This document shows positions 14,869-23,564 of a DNA stretch of 42,728 nucleotides, one piece after another. The notes beneath the pieces are model-generated. The model worked only from the letters and a program-made list of their open reading frames with translations. It was not told where the DNA came from and made no database searches. Position 1 is the stretch's first letter; the number at the start of each line of letters is the position of its first letter. The DNA is from Segatella buccae ATCC 33574. Lineage in GTDB: Bacteria; Bacteroidota; Bacteroidia; Bacteroidales; Bacteroidaceae. The translations under genes and the position numbers were made by a program. Location of the stretch: assembly GCF_000184945.1 (NCBI RefSeq), contig NZ_GL586311.1, positions 2,952,700 through 2,995,427 of the forward strand. Direction: 5' to 3'.

Positions 14869-16857
14869 TCATTTCTTTTGCTCCGTCTCCTTGATGTAGC
14901 CGTGGCGGTAGGCATAGAGCAGCTCTTCGAGGTCGCCCACCTGCCGGCGCAGTTCCTCGCCCTTGTCGGTGTCGGCCACGCGCATACGGTGGTTGCTCAT
15001 CTCCACTATCTGTATGGTGGAAACAATGTCGGTGCCCCGCTTGATGGCATCTTCGGCACTGGTGAACGGTTCGTGCTGCACGAGCTGGAAACCGCGCGAG
15101 TGGTAGACGAGCGTATAGCCCGCGATGCCCGTCTCGTTGTGGTAGGCCCGGCTGAATCCGCCGTCTATCACCATCAGCTTGCCGCCCGCCTTGATGGGGT
15201 TTTCGCCCTTGGCGGCCCTCACGGGCACATGGCCGTTGATGATGTGGCGGTTGGGGCCCGACACCCCGAAGGCATCGAGGATGTGGTCTACCACCTCCTC
15301 GTTGTCGCGCAACTTGAAGTAGTTGCCCTTCTCCTCGGCGTGGGTTTCCTTCTCCTTGATGAAGTATCGCTCGAAGGTGGCCATCTTCGACTTGTCAAAC
15401 AGCGGTGAGTCGGTGCCGCACCAGAGGTAGAGGAAGTAGTCGATGGCATATTGCCGCTCGCCCGTGTCGGAGTCCGACTGGAAGGCCGTGCGTATCATCA
15501 TGCCCGTGTTGTGCATCAGGGCCCGTCCGCTGTAACGCCGTCCGGGATAGATTTCCACCTCCTTCAGCGTGCCGTCGTCGCAGAGCGGGCACGAAGCGTG
15601 GAAGAGCAGGTTGTTGTTGATGATGGTGTACATGCAGCCGTGTTGCAGCAGTGTGCGTATGTGCTTGCCCAGTTTTTCGCTCACCATGAACGAGTGGTGG
15701 AGCTTGCGCATGAGCATCGTTTCCTCCTTGGTGAGCGAGTTGGGCGTTTTGGGGTCGATGGTGGGGAAGAAACACGATGTGAGCTTGTAGGTCTTGCCGT
15801 CGAGGTCGATGGTTCCCTTCTCGTAGTCGATGTGCTTGAAGAGGTTGCGCTTCTGCATGTTCCACGAGGGATGGCGTTCGAAGAGCTGGTTCTCGAGCTT
15901 GAACTGTATGATGGCGATGGCCTTGTGCATCTGTGCCGTGAGTCGCAGCGTCTTTTCGTCGTTCACCGACGACTCTCCCGAGAGTTTGGGTTTGAACTCC
16001 GTGCAGGGGTCTTCGCCGTAGGTCTCCATGGCAAAGGTGGCCAGCGGCACGAGGTTGATGCCGTAGCCCTCCTCCAGCGTGGTGAGGTTGGCATAGCGCA
16101 GGGAGAGCCTTATCACGTTGCAGATGCAGGCATCGTTGCCCGCCGCAGCCCCCATCCAGAGTATGTCGTGGTTGCCCCACTGTATGTCCCACGAGTGGTA
16201 GTGGCGCATGGTGTCCATGATGATGTGCGCCCCCGGCCCCCGGTCGTAGACATCGCCGAGGATGTGTAGCGAGTCGATGGAGAGGCGGTGTATGACGTTG
16301 GCGATGGCGATGATGAAGTCGTCGGCCCGTCCTGTGGAGATGATTGTCTCCACGATGCCGTTCACGTAAGCCGCCTTGTCGATGTCGTCGGTGCGCTCGT
16401 GGAGCAGTTCCTGAATGATGTAGGAGAAGTCTTCGGGCAGCGACTTGCGCACTTTGGAGCGCGTGTACTTGCTCGACACGTCGCGGCACACGGCCACGAG
16501 CTGGTGTATGGTGATGTGATACCAGTCGTTGATGTCTTCCTCGGTCTGCTTCACGAGTTCCAGTTTCTGCTCCGGGTAGTAGATGAGCGAACAGAGTTCG
16601 CGCTTTTCATTTTCGCGCAGGGTGGTGCCGAAGAGTTCGTTCACCTTGCGTTTGATATTGCCCGACGCGTTTTTGAGCACGTGCAGGAAGGCCTCATATT
16701 CGCCGTGGATGTCGGCCAGAAAGTGTTCCGTGCCCTTAGGCAGATTGAGGATGGCCTGCAGGTTGATGATTTCCGTGCTTGCGTCGGCCACAGTAGGGAA
16801 AGATTGCGAGAGTAGTTTAAGGTAGCGCATGTCGCGCTCGATGTCGTAATGCTTCAT
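14869..16857 (-). CDS. fbp: Fructose-1,6-bisphosphatase, class 3
   Basis: 662 residues, the large class 3 enzyme of Firmicutes and Bacteroidetes, unrelated to class 1 FBPase. It has calcineurin-like metallophosphatase motifs: ADIHGEYEAF (about 48-57), GDVYDRGPGAH and WGNHDILWMGA. The C-terminal half includes NGHVPVRAAKGENPIKAGGKL and DGGFSRAYH. It removes phosphate from fructose 1,6-bisphosphate in gluconeogenesis. Its start overlaps the stop of the upstream glycosyltransferase-like gene by four bases (ATGA, 16854-16857). Length and motifs are normal. Confidence 0.95.
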   Translation of the reverse strand: MKHYDIERDMRYLKLLSQSFPTVADASTEIINLQAILNLPKGTEHFLADIHGEYEAFLHVLKNASGNIKRKVNELFGTTLRENEKRELCSLIYYPEQKLELVKQTEEDINDWYHITIHQLVAVCRDVSSKYTRSKVRKSLPEDFSYIIQELLHERTDDIDKAAYVNGIVETIISTGRADDFIIAIANVIHRLSIDSLHILGDVYDRGPGAHIIMDTMRHYHSWDIQWGNHDILWMGAAAGNDACICNVIRLSLRYANLTTLEEGYGINLVPLATFAMETYGEDPCTEFKPKLSGESSVNDEKTLRLTAQMHKAIAIIQFKLENQLFERHPSWNMQKRNLFKHIDYEKGTIDLDGKTYKLTSCFFPTIDPKTPNSLTKEETMLMRKLHHSFMVSEKLGKHIRTLLQHGCMYTIINNNLLFHASCPLCDDGTLKEVEIYPGRRYSGRALMHNTGMMIRTAFQSDSDTGERQYAIDYFLYLWCGTDSPLFDKSKMATFERYFIKEKETHAEEKGNYFKLRDNEEVVDHILDAFGVSGPNRHIINGHVPVRAAKGENPIKAGGKLMVIDGGFSRAYHNETGIAGYTLVYHSRGFQLVQHEPFTSAEDAIKRGTDIVSTIQIVEMSNHRMRVADTDKGEELRRQVGDLEELLYAYRHGYIKETEQKK

Positions 16858-17720
16858 GTATGATCAGTTGAGTTTTTGTTAGTTGTATCTTTTTTGATGT
16901 ATCGGCCGATGGTCTTGCCCTGTCGGGAAGACAGTGCCGGCAGCGGCATGAACCCCTCCGTGAGCCCGGTCACGGTGGCCATCACGCCGAACAGACTGCG
17001 GGCGAAGCGTGTGAGTCCCAGCCGGTGGAGGGCTTCGGCCACGATGTCGTCGTTGTATTCGGTGTGGTTGAGCAGGCTGTTCAGGCGGTCGATGTAGGTG
17101 TCGGGGATGTTGCGGTGGGCCATGCGCAGACGGATGCGCATGATTTGGCCCACGATTTCCCGCTCATTGGGCCATGTCTGCCCACTTTCCGCCTCGCCGA
17201 AAGTCATGTCGTCGACGAAGGCCGTGGCCCGCGTGACGGCCTCGGTACGGGCCTGTTCAAACAGCTCAAGGCTGTGCCCGGCGGCCTGCCTGTTGAGTTG
17301 CACCATGCCGGCCGGGGCTATCGTGCGCGTGAGCAGCGAGTTGGCGATGTGGAACACCTGCGGGTTCCATTTCAGTCCGAGCAGATAGCTGCGCTCCATT
17401 TCCGACGTGGCTATCAGCGCGTGGGCCCGGGTGAGCATCCGTTTCTCGTAGAGCCACGTTTGCAGCAGACGCCGCCAGCGGGGATGAGTGCGGTTCCAAG
17501 GAGAGACGGCCCCCAGCGGGGTCACCACGTAGGGGATGCCCATGCGGCGCGCGCGGCGGGCTATGCGGGCGGCCTTGAAGCTCCACGCGCCGAGCAGATG
17601 CACCACATCGGCCTCGGCGAGCGTGTCTGCGGTCTCGCAGCCCTCACGCAGCAGTTGCGCGTATTCGCCGTGGACATCTACACTCTTCTTCCGTCTGTCT
17701 ATGAATAGATATACATTCAT
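16854..17720 (-). CDS. Glycosyltransferase family 4-like N-terminal domain protein
   Basis: 288 residues. The first 150 resemble the N-terminal half of GT4 enzymes: a short Rossmann-like start (MNVYLFIDRR), ADVVHLLGAW, GIPYVVTPLGAVSPW and ALIATSEMERSYL. The C-terminal half lacks the second GT-B domain with its donor-binding E-x7-E motif and is instead helical and Arg-rich. It may be an unusual transferase, a partner of another enzyme, or a degenerate copy. The ATG at 17720 is chosen because a near-consensus promoter ends only eight bases before it; an upstream ATG at 17759 lies inside that promoter. Translation is coupled to fbp by ATGA overlap. Confidence 0.65.
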   Translation of the reverse strand: MNVYLFIDRRKKSVDVHGEYAQLLREGCETADTLAEADVVHLLGAWSFKAARIARRARRMGIPYVVTPLGAVSPWNRTHPRWRRLLQTWLYEKRMLTRAHALIATSEMERSYLLGLKWNPQVFHIANSLLTRTIAPAGMVQLNRQAAGHSLELFEQARTEAVTRATAFVDDMTFGEAESGQTWPNEREIVGQIMRIRLRMAHRNIPDTYIDRLNSLLNHTEYNDDIVAEALHRLGLTRFARSLFGVMATVTGLTEGFMPLPALSSRQGKTIGRYIKKDTTNKNSTDHT

Positions 17721-17728
17721 CCTGTCTG

Positions 17729-17760
17729 CAAATATACGCCAAACAAATGAAAAACCCAAA
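17729..17760 (-). promoter_or_regulatory. Promoter of the GT4-like gene and fbp, predicted leaderless
   Basis: TTTG (17757-17760), 20-base spacer, TATATTTG (17729-17736). Only eight bases (CAGACAGG) separate the -7 box from the ATG at 17720, so the mRNA should have almost no leader. Confidence 0.8.
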
Positions 17761-17816
17761 AAAAGTGTGTTTTTTTACTTGTTTTTGTGCCGTCGGATGC
17801 GCTCCGGAGATTGTCG

Positions 17817-19001
17817 TTACAGCTTGTGCGAGGTGAAATCGTTCTTGTCGGCCCGCCAGTAGTGCAGGTGCATCAGCGCATTGTGGGCCACCACACTCCA
17901 CTCGTAGAACGGGAGCAGCAGGACCGGAATGGCGATGCCGAAGCGGCGCATGGCCCGCGCGGCTATTAGGGTGCGGGCGACGGCGAGCACGAGCAGGGCG
18001 AGCACTCCCGAGGCGAGGGGCAGCGCGTTGTGGGCGAGGAGTCCCCACGCCACGGCGGCGAGACCGGCTGCCAGACTGAGATGGGGCAGCAGATGGTCGG
18101 CAAAGCGGAGCAGGCGCATACTGCCCGTGTGCGAGAGCAGGGGCAGCGCGGCGATGTGATAGAGGTGGGTGTTCAGCCACGTGCGGTTGCCGGGGGCTTC
18201 TTCCGTGAGCCATGCCGCGGGCGAGAGTACCACGCGGGTGCGCCCCCTCTCGGCATAGCGGTTCACGAGAAATTCATACTCGCCGCGCACGAGTTGCAGG
18301 TTGCCCCGGAAACCGTTGTGGCGCAGGAAGTCGCTCTTGCGGAAAGCGAGGTTGGCCATGTTGGTGGAGAGGGCCCGGCCCCTCCGGGCGCGCCGCAGCA
18401 GATAGCAGGCCTCCCGCAGACGGATGAATCGCCGGTAGCCGGGCGTGGCGTCGTCGAAGCCGGCGTAGCCCATCACGAGGTTGCAGTCGTCGGCGAAGTG
18501 GGTCGCCATCGTGGCGAGCCACCTGTCCGACTGCGGGCGCATGGTGGCCTCGGTGAGCACTATCCATTCGCTCCCGGCAGCCTTCACGCCCAGTGTCACC
18601 TGCAACTTCTTGCGGCTCATGTAGCGCGACGACTCGGGAATGAGCGTGTAGTAGAGCCGGCTGTGGCGGGCGGCCAGCCGCTTGAGTATGTCTTCGGTCT
18701 CGCCGTCGCCCTTCTCGCCCACCACGACCACCCGGTAGTCGGGATAGTCTTGCGAGAGAAATGCGGGCAGGTTGCGCTCAAGGCTGTCGGCCTGGTCGTG
18801 TACGGTGATGAGCACCGTGGCCTGCGGCAGGGGCGTGCGTGGGGCGGTGCCGCCGCCGTCTTCCGTCTCGCCGGGCGCGTCAGGGGGTGTGTCGGGGCCC
18901 ACGGATCTGAAAAAAGGGTTGGCCATCGCCCCTGCGGCCGACAGCAAGATGACGGCCACGGAGAGGATGACGGTCGTCGGGTCAATGATGAGGAAATCCA
19001 T
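17817..19001 (-). CDS. Membrane-bound family 2 glycosyltransferase
   Basis: 394 residues. An N-terminal membrane segment (TTVILSVAVILLSAAGAM) precedes a GT-A domain starting ATVLITVHDQADSLERNLPAFLSQDYPDYRVVVV (about 61-94). The C-terminus has two or three membrane segments (about 300-370). The usual DxD metal motif is replaced by LTEATMRP, so metal binding may differ. FRKSDFLRHNGF and RGEYEFLVN resemble the acceptor-site region of GT2 enzymes. It probably adds a sugar to an envelope glycan at the inner membrane; donor and acceptor are unknown. Its start directly abuts the lysA stop, implying one transcript. Confidence 0.82.
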   Translation of the reverse strand: MDFLIIDPTTVILSVAVILLSAAGAMANPFFRSVGPDTPPDAPGETEDGGGTAPRTPLPQATVLITVHDQADSLERNLPAFLSQDYPDYRVVVVGEKGDGETEDILKRLAARHSRLYYTLIPESSRYMSRKKLQVTLGVKAAGSEWIVLTEATMRPQSDRWLATMATHFADDCNLVMGYAGFDDATPGYRRFIRLREACYLLRRARRGRALSTNMANLAFRKSDFLRHNGFRGNLQLVRGEYEFLVNRYAERGRTRVVLSPAAWLTEEAPGNRTWLNTHLYHIAALPLLSHTGSMRLLRFADHLLPHLSLAAGLAAVAWGLLAHNALPLASGVLALLVLAVARTLIAARAMRRFGIAIPVLLLPFYEWSVVAHNALMHLHYWRADKNDFTSHKL

Positions 19002-20162
19002 TTAAAAGTCTTCTGTTATATATCCTGCGGGCAGTTGTCGGCAGTTGTAGCCGCTGGCCATGATTTCGCCGTAGGCTCCGGCCGAGCGGATGGCCATGAG
19101 GTCGCCGCGGTGCGCCTTGTTGAGGTCGACGGCTTTGGCGAAGACGTCGCTCGACTCGCATATCGGGCCCACCACGTCGTAGGTCTCGGGGGGCTCTTGG
19201 CTCGACAGGTTTTCTATCTTGTGGTAGGCCTGATAGAGGGCGGGGCGTATGAGGTCGGTCATGCCGGCATCGACGATGGCAAACTGCTTGGCGGCCCCCT
19301 GCTTCACATAGAGGGTGCGGGTGATGAGCGTGCCCATCTGGCCCACGACGGCGCGGCCCAGTTCGAAGTGCAGCCTCTGCCCCTCGCGGAGCTTCAGGTG
19401 GCGCGCGTAGGTGTCAAAGTAGGCCTTGAAGTCGGGCACGGGCACGCGGTTGGGGTGGTGGTAGTCGATGCCCAATCCGCCGCCCACGTTGAGGTGTTCC
19501 AGCCTTATGTGGCGGTGCTCCAAGTGGGCTTGCAGGTCGTTGATGCGGTTGCACAGGGCCTTGAAGTCGCCCATGTCGAGTATCTGGCTGCCGATGTGGA
19601 AGTGCAGTCCGACGAACGCCACGTGCTCCAGCGTCGCTGCCCTCTCGATGACGCTGTCCATGTCTTCCAAGGCGATGCCGAACTTGTTTTCGGCCAGCCC
19701 CGTGGTGATGTTGGCATGGGTGTGGGCCCCGATGTTGGGGTTGATGCGGAAGGCCACGCGGGCCGTGGTGCCCTTGCGGGCCGCCAGTTCGTTGATGATT
19801 TCCAGTTCGGGAATGCTCTCCACGTTGAAGCAGAAGATGTTCTTGTCCAGCGCGAGGTTGATTTCCCAGTCGCTCTTGCCCACGCCTGCAAACACCGTCT
19901 TCGATGCCGGGAATCCGGCCCGCAGGGCGGCCTCTATTTCGCCGCCGCTCACGCAGTCGGCACCCAACCCGGCCTGGCATATCACGTTGAGCACCTTGGG
20001 GTTGGCGTTGGCCTTCACGGCATAGTGTACCACAAACCCGTCGTGGCGTGCGGCCTCGTCGTTGATACTCTTGAGCGTGCGTCGCAGCAGCTCCGTGTCA
20101 TAGTAGTAGAAGGGGGTTCTTGTGTCCCGGAATTTGTCGGTCGGGAAGATTCCTTTCGTCAT
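19002..20162 (-). CDS. lysA: Diaminopimelate decarboxylase
   Basis: 386 residues, fold-type III PLP enzyme. HYAVKANANP carries the PLP-binding Lys50. GADCVSGGEIEAAL, HFHIGSQI, LNVGGGLGIDY and CESSDVFAK (active-site Cys from the partner subunit) are all present. It converts meso-diaminopimelate to lysine, the last step of lysine synthesis. lysC, the first step of the pathway, lies 257 bases upstream on the same strand. No truncation is seen. Confidence 0.96.
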   Translation of the reverse strand: MTKGIFPTDKFRDTRTPFYYYDTELLRRTLKSINDEAARHDGFVVHYAVKANANPKVLNVICQAGLGADCVSGGEIEAALRAGFPASKTVFAGVGKSDWEINLALDKNIFCFNVESIPELEIINELAARKGTTARVAFRINPNIGAHTHANITTGLAENKFGIALEDMDSVIERAATLEHVAFVGLHFHIGSQILDMGDFKALCNRINDLQAHLEHRHIRLEHLNVGGGLGIDYHHPNRVPVPDFKAYFDTYARHLKLREGQRLHFELGRAVVGQMGTLITRTLYVKQGAAKQFAIVDAGMTDLIRPALYQAYHKIENLSSQEPPETYDVVGPICESSDVFAKAVDLNKAHRGDLMAIRSAGAYGEIMASGYNCRQLPAGYITEDF

Positions 20163-20319
20163 AGCATGTTTTGAGTTAGAAGTGAGAAGTGAGGGGTGGG
20201 GAGTTGTGGGTATGGCATGATGAGCCGGAGCAACGGGGCCGATGAACTAAACCGACGGAGCCGAGACGGCGGGCGGTGTGGCTGTTATGCCTTTTCGCTG
20301 ATGCTGTCACGACCGCGGT

Positions 20320-20407
20320 GCATGACTGCTGCACCCTCCGTGCATGGCTGTTGCACGCTTGGTGCATGGCCTCTGCATGGAGGGTGCAAGCGTTCTGCAC
20401 GGAGCCG
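20320..20407. repeat. Four 22-base imperfect tandem repeats between lysC and lysA
   Basis: Units at 20320-20341, 20342-20363, 20364-20385 and 20386-20407 share the pattern GCATGnCTnnTGCAC followed by about seven variable bases; each carries two TGC(A) steps nine or ten bases apart. A possible fifth degenerate unit is at 20298-20319. The array ends 12 bases beyond the lysC stop. Confidence 0.75.
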
Positions 20408-20419
20408 GGGCGGTTTCCG

Positions 20420-21736
20420 TCAGGTGAAGAGCACGTTGCTCAGATTCTGTAAGGCGCGCTGTTTGTCGGCCTCCTTGATGAGGAACGAGATGTTGTAGTT
20501 GCTGCCGCCATAGGAAATCATGCGCACCGGAATGCTCTTCATGGCCTCGGTGGCGAGCGTCTCGAAACCGAGGTTGCTCCAGTCGAGGTCGCCCACCACA
20601 CAGATGATGCACATGTCGGTGTCGACGGTCACGGTGCCGTATTTCTTCAGTTCGTTGACGATGTCGTTGAGGTGGGTGCTGTTGTCGATGCTCATCGACA
20701 CGCCCACCTCCGAGGTGGCAATCATGTCGATAGGTGTCTGGTAGCTCTCGAATATCTCGAACACCTTGCGCAGGAATCCCGTGGCGAGCAACATGCGCGA
20801 TGACTTGATCTTGATGGCCGTGATGTTGTCCTTGGCGGCCACGGCCTTGATTTTGCCGCGCACGAGCACGTTGTCGATGATGGTGCCCTCTGCGGCCGGT
20901 GCCATGGTGTTTTTCAGGCGCACGGGGATGCCGGCATACTTGGCCGGCTGCACGCAGGTGGGGTGGAGTATCTTCGCGCCGAAGTAGGCGAGCTCGGCGG
21001 CCTCCTCGAAGTTGAGCTGGCGTATGGCTTCGGTCTTCTCCACCACGCGCGGGTCGTTGTTGTGCATCCCGTCGATGTCGGTCCATATCTGTATCTCCTC
21101 GGCCGGTATGGCTGCGCCGATGAGCGAGGCCGTGTAGTCGGAACCGCCGCGCAGCAGATTGTCTATTTCGCCGTAGGCGTTGCGGCAGATGAAGCCTTGG
21201 GTGATGTAGATTTGGCTCTCGGGAGTGGCGGCGAGGATGGCCTGCAACTTTTCCTTGATGTATTGCGGGTCGGGCTCGGCGTTCTTGTCGGTGCGCATGA
21301 AGTCGAGGGCGTTGAGCAGCACGGCTTTCACGCCCTGCTCCTTGAGGTAGTTCACCACCATGTTGGTGCTCATGATTTCGCCTTGGGCCACGATGCTTTT
21401 TTCCTCAAACGAGGTGAAGAGGTCTTTGGTGAACGAGCGGAGGTAGTCAAACTCGCCCGCGAGAAACTCCTTGGTGGTCTGTTTCATCTCGTCGGTGGAG
21501 TAGAGTTCCTCGGCATGCTGCATGTATTTGCGCTCGAGATTGTTGATCACCTCGTTGGCTCCCTCGGGATTCTTCTTGTACAGATAGTCGGAAATCTCTA
21601 CAAGGGAGTTGGTGGTTCCACTCATGGCGGAGAGAACGACAAAGGTGGGTTCTCCCGATTCCGTTACAAGTGAGGCGACATTCTTCATGCGCTCGGGTGA
21701 GCCGACGGAAGTGCCTCCAAATTTCATGACCTTCAT
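20420..21736 (-). CDS. lysC: Aspartate kinase
   Basis: 438 residues, monofunctional. The kinase domain starts MKVMKFGGTSVGSPERM. GGSDYTASLIGAAI and EIQIWTDIDGMHNNDPR are aspartate-binding and catalytic signatures. Two C-terminal ACT domains (about 305-435, including SSRMLLATGFLRKVFEIFE and GVSMSIDNS) should bind the feedback amino acid. It phosphorylates aspartate at the start of lysine, threonine and methionine synthesis. It lies upstream of lysA on the same strand. I see no clear consensus promoter; the upstream gap is filled by the inverted-repeat element at 21773-21966. Confidence 0.95.
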   Translation of the reverse strand: MKVMKFGGTSVGSPERMKNVASLVTESGEPTFVVLSAMSGTTNSLVEISDYLYKKNPEGANEVINNLERKYMQHAEELYSTDEMKQTTKEFLAGEFDYLRSFTKDLFTSFEEKSIVAQGEIMSTNMVVNYLKEQGVKAVLLNALDFMRTDKNAEPDPQYIKEKLQAILAATPESQIYITQGFICRNAYGEIDNLLRGGSDYTASLIGAAIPAEEIQIWTDIDGMHNNDPRVVEKTEAIRQLNFEEAAELAYFGAKILHPTCVQPAKYAGIPVRLKNTMAPAAEGTIIDNVLVRGKIKAVAAKDNITAIKIKSSRMLLATGFLRKVFEIFESYQTPIDMIATSEVGVSMSIDNSTHLNDIVNELKKYGTVTVDTDMCIICVVGDLDWSNLGFETLATEAMKSIPVRMISYGGSNYNISFLIKEADKQRALQNLSNVLFT

Positions 21737-21772
21737 ATACGCGTAATATTTAATGTATTTGGTAAATCTTTT

Positions 21773-21966
21773 TTTAGGAGAATTTTTAAGAATTTTAGGA
21801 GTTAAAGGGAGTTAAGGAGTTAAAGGGAGTTAAGACAAATGCTTCATTTCTGACACATAGCTACCTGCCACTCAACTTCCGGAGAAAGGAGTCTCTCGAG
21901 TTATGGGCTGTTGTCTTAACTCCCTTTAACTCCTTAACTCCCTTTAACTCCCCAAAAATCTCCTAA
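21773..21966. repeat. GGAGTTAA-type inverted-repeat element A
   Basis: Left arm 21798-21838 and right arm 21911-21951 are a perfect 41-bp inverted repeat, built from two copies of GGAGTTAAAGGGAGTTAA plus GACAA. Weaker pairing continues outward (TTAGGAGAATTTTT with AAAAATCTCCTAA). The 72-base core is 21839-21910. It fills the gap between lysC and the FtsE-like gene. Relatives: 23398-23557, 31319-31513 and 37496-37690. Confidence 0.9.
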
Positions 21967-21967
21967 A

Positions 21968-22681
21968 TCACTCCTCCTCACTTTCCGTGAGGTCTATGTG
22001 GTTATACTCCTTGGTGACATCGCTGATGGTGCCGCCGTTGCAGCGGTACACGATGCCGGGATACTTGTCGAGCATGGGGATGTTGTGGGTCGTCATGACC
22101 ACGGCTGTGCCCATGCCCGTGATGTCTTTGAGCAGATGCACAATGTTGCCCGCCGTCTCGGGGTCGAGGTTGCCCGTGGGCTCGTCGGCGAGGATGATTT
22201 TGGGCTTGTTGAGTATGGCGCGGGCGATGGCGATGCGTTGCTGTTCGCCGCCCGAGAGTTCGTTGGGCATCTTGTCGAGCTTGTCGAGCAAGTCCACCTC
22301 GGTGAGCACTTCCTCGATGCGGCGGCGGATGTCGTCTTTGTTTTTCCAACCCGTGGCTTTGAGCACAAACTCCAGATTCTTCCTCACGGTGCGGTCGTGG
22401 AGCAGTTGGAAGTCTTGAAAGATGATGCCCATCTCCCGTCTCAGGGCCGGGATGTCCTTGCGCCTGAGTGTCTTGAGGTCGCGCCCGAGCACTTCCGACT
22501 TCTCCGCCTCGTCACCGTCGATGTCGAGTTCGCAGTAGAAGGTCTTCAGCAGCGAACTCTTGCCCGAGCCCACCTTACCTATAATATAGATGAACTCCCC
22601 TTCGTCGACATGGAAGTCGACAGCTTTCAGCACCGGGGTGTCTTCTTGATATACGTTTACTTTCTCGTAGTCTATCAACAT
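21968..22681 (-). CDS. ftsE: FtsE-like ABC transporter ATP-binding protein
   Basis: 237 residues. Walker A is GKVGSGKSS (about 35-43), the signature is [16 protein letters not shown], and Walker B is [15 protein letters not shown], followed by the switch His in TTHNIPML. Overall similarity is to FtsE, which with the membrane protein FtsX controls cell-wall hydrolases at the division site. Bacteroidetes commonly encode ftsE and ftsX apart, and no ftsX is present here. It follows hisIE by 54 bases on the same strand and may share its transcript. LolD-type exporter ATPases are a less likely alternative. Confidence 0.8.
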   Translation of the reverse strand: MLIDYEKVNVYQEDTPVLKAVDFHVDEGEFIYIIGKVGSGKSSLLKTFYCELDIDGDEAEKSEVLGRDLKTLRRKDIPALRREMGIIFQDFQLLHDRTVRKNLEFVLKATGWKNKDDIRRRIEEVLTEVDLLDKLDKMPNELSGGEQQRIAIARAILNKPKIILADEPTGNLDPETAGNIVHLLKDITGMGTAVVMTTHNIPMLDKYPGIVYRCNGGTISDVTKEYNHIDLTESEEE

Positions 22682-22735
22682 GGTTCTTTCTCGTTTTTAT
22701 GTGGTTTGCTGCCTGTGGGGCAGTCTGGATGGTCT

Positions 22736-23383
22736 TTATTTCCGGTAGGTGCCGTCGGCCTTGGCCTTGCGGCGCGCCTTGTCCCAGTCGGGGTTGTGGC
22801 GCCGGAGCAGTTCGGCGGCGAGGTCTTCTATGCGCAGTTCCTTGCTCGCGAGCAGCACAATGAGGTGGTAGAGCAGGTCGGAGGCTTCATCCACCAGCTT
22901 GTCACCGCCCGTGGTGGCCTCGATGACCGTCTCCACGGCCTCCTCGCCCACTTTCTGGGCTATACGGTTGAGTCCCTTGTTGAAGAGCGCGGTGGTGTAG
23001 CTGCCTTCGGGCATCTCCTCGCGCCGGCGGTCGATGAAATCCTGCAACTCGCTGAGAAACACGATGGGGTTGTAGGCATTCTCCTCGCCCCAGCAGGTGT
23101 CCGTGCCCTTGTGGCAGGTAGGCCCGTCGGGCGTGGCGCGGACGAGCAGCGTGTCGTTGTCGCAATCGCTTTTCACCGACACGAGGTTGAGGTAGTTGCC
23201 CGAGGTTTCGCCCTTTGTCCACAGACAGTTGCGCGAGCGGCTCCAGAAGGTCACCTTTCCGGTGGCGAGGGTCTTGTCAAGTGCCTCCTTGTTCATGAAG
23301 CCCAGCATCAAGACGTTTTTCGTCGTGGCGTCTTGGATGATGGCGGGCACGAGACCGCCCGATTTATCGAAATCTATTTCCAT
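22736..23383 (-). CDS. hisIE: Bifunctional phosphoribosyl-AMP cyclohydrolase / phosphoribosyl-ATP pyrophosphatase
   Basis: 215 residues, a HisI-HisE fusion. The HisI part (about 1-110) has the metal-binding pattern SVKSDCDNDTLLV and CHKGTDTCWGE. The HisE part (about 115-205) has SYTTALFNKGLNRIAQKVGEEAVE and DEASDLLYHLIVLL, which bind Mg and pyrophosphate. The enzyme performs the second and third steps of histidine synthesis. It belongs to the hisHAF run upstream but is separated from hisF by about 180 bases occupied by a repeat element. Confidence 0.96.
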   Translation of the reverse strand: MEIDFDKSGGLVPAIIQDATTKNVLMLGFMNKEALDKTLATGKVTFWSRSRNCLWTKGETSGNYLNLVSVKSDCDNDTLLVRATPDGPTCHKGTDTCWGEENAYNPIVFLSELQDFIDRRREEMPEGSYTTALFNKGLNRIAQKVGEEAVETVIEATTGGDKLVDEASDLLYHLIVLLASKELRIEDLAAELLRRHNPDWDKARRKAKADGTYRK

Positions 23384-23397
23384 TGTTGTTCTTTTTA

Positions 23398-23557
23398 TAG
23401 GAGTTAAAGGAGTTAAAGGGAGTTAGCACTCGCTTCGCTCGTTAGGAGTTAAAGACAACAGCCCATAACTCAAGAGGCTTTCTTCTCAGGCAGGTTGAAT
23501 GATGGACAGCCATGCGTCGGAAATGAAGCATTTGTCTTAACTCCCTTTCACTCCTAT
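23398..23557. repeat. GGAGTTAA-type inverted-repeat element B
   Basis: Same family as element A but inverted. After reverse-complementing, the first 20 core bases match A at 18 positions and the last 14 at 13; the middle is more diverged. The left arm is interrupted by CACTCGCTTCGCTCG. It lies between hisF and hisIE. Confidence 0.85.
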
Positions 23558-23564
23558 TTTAACA

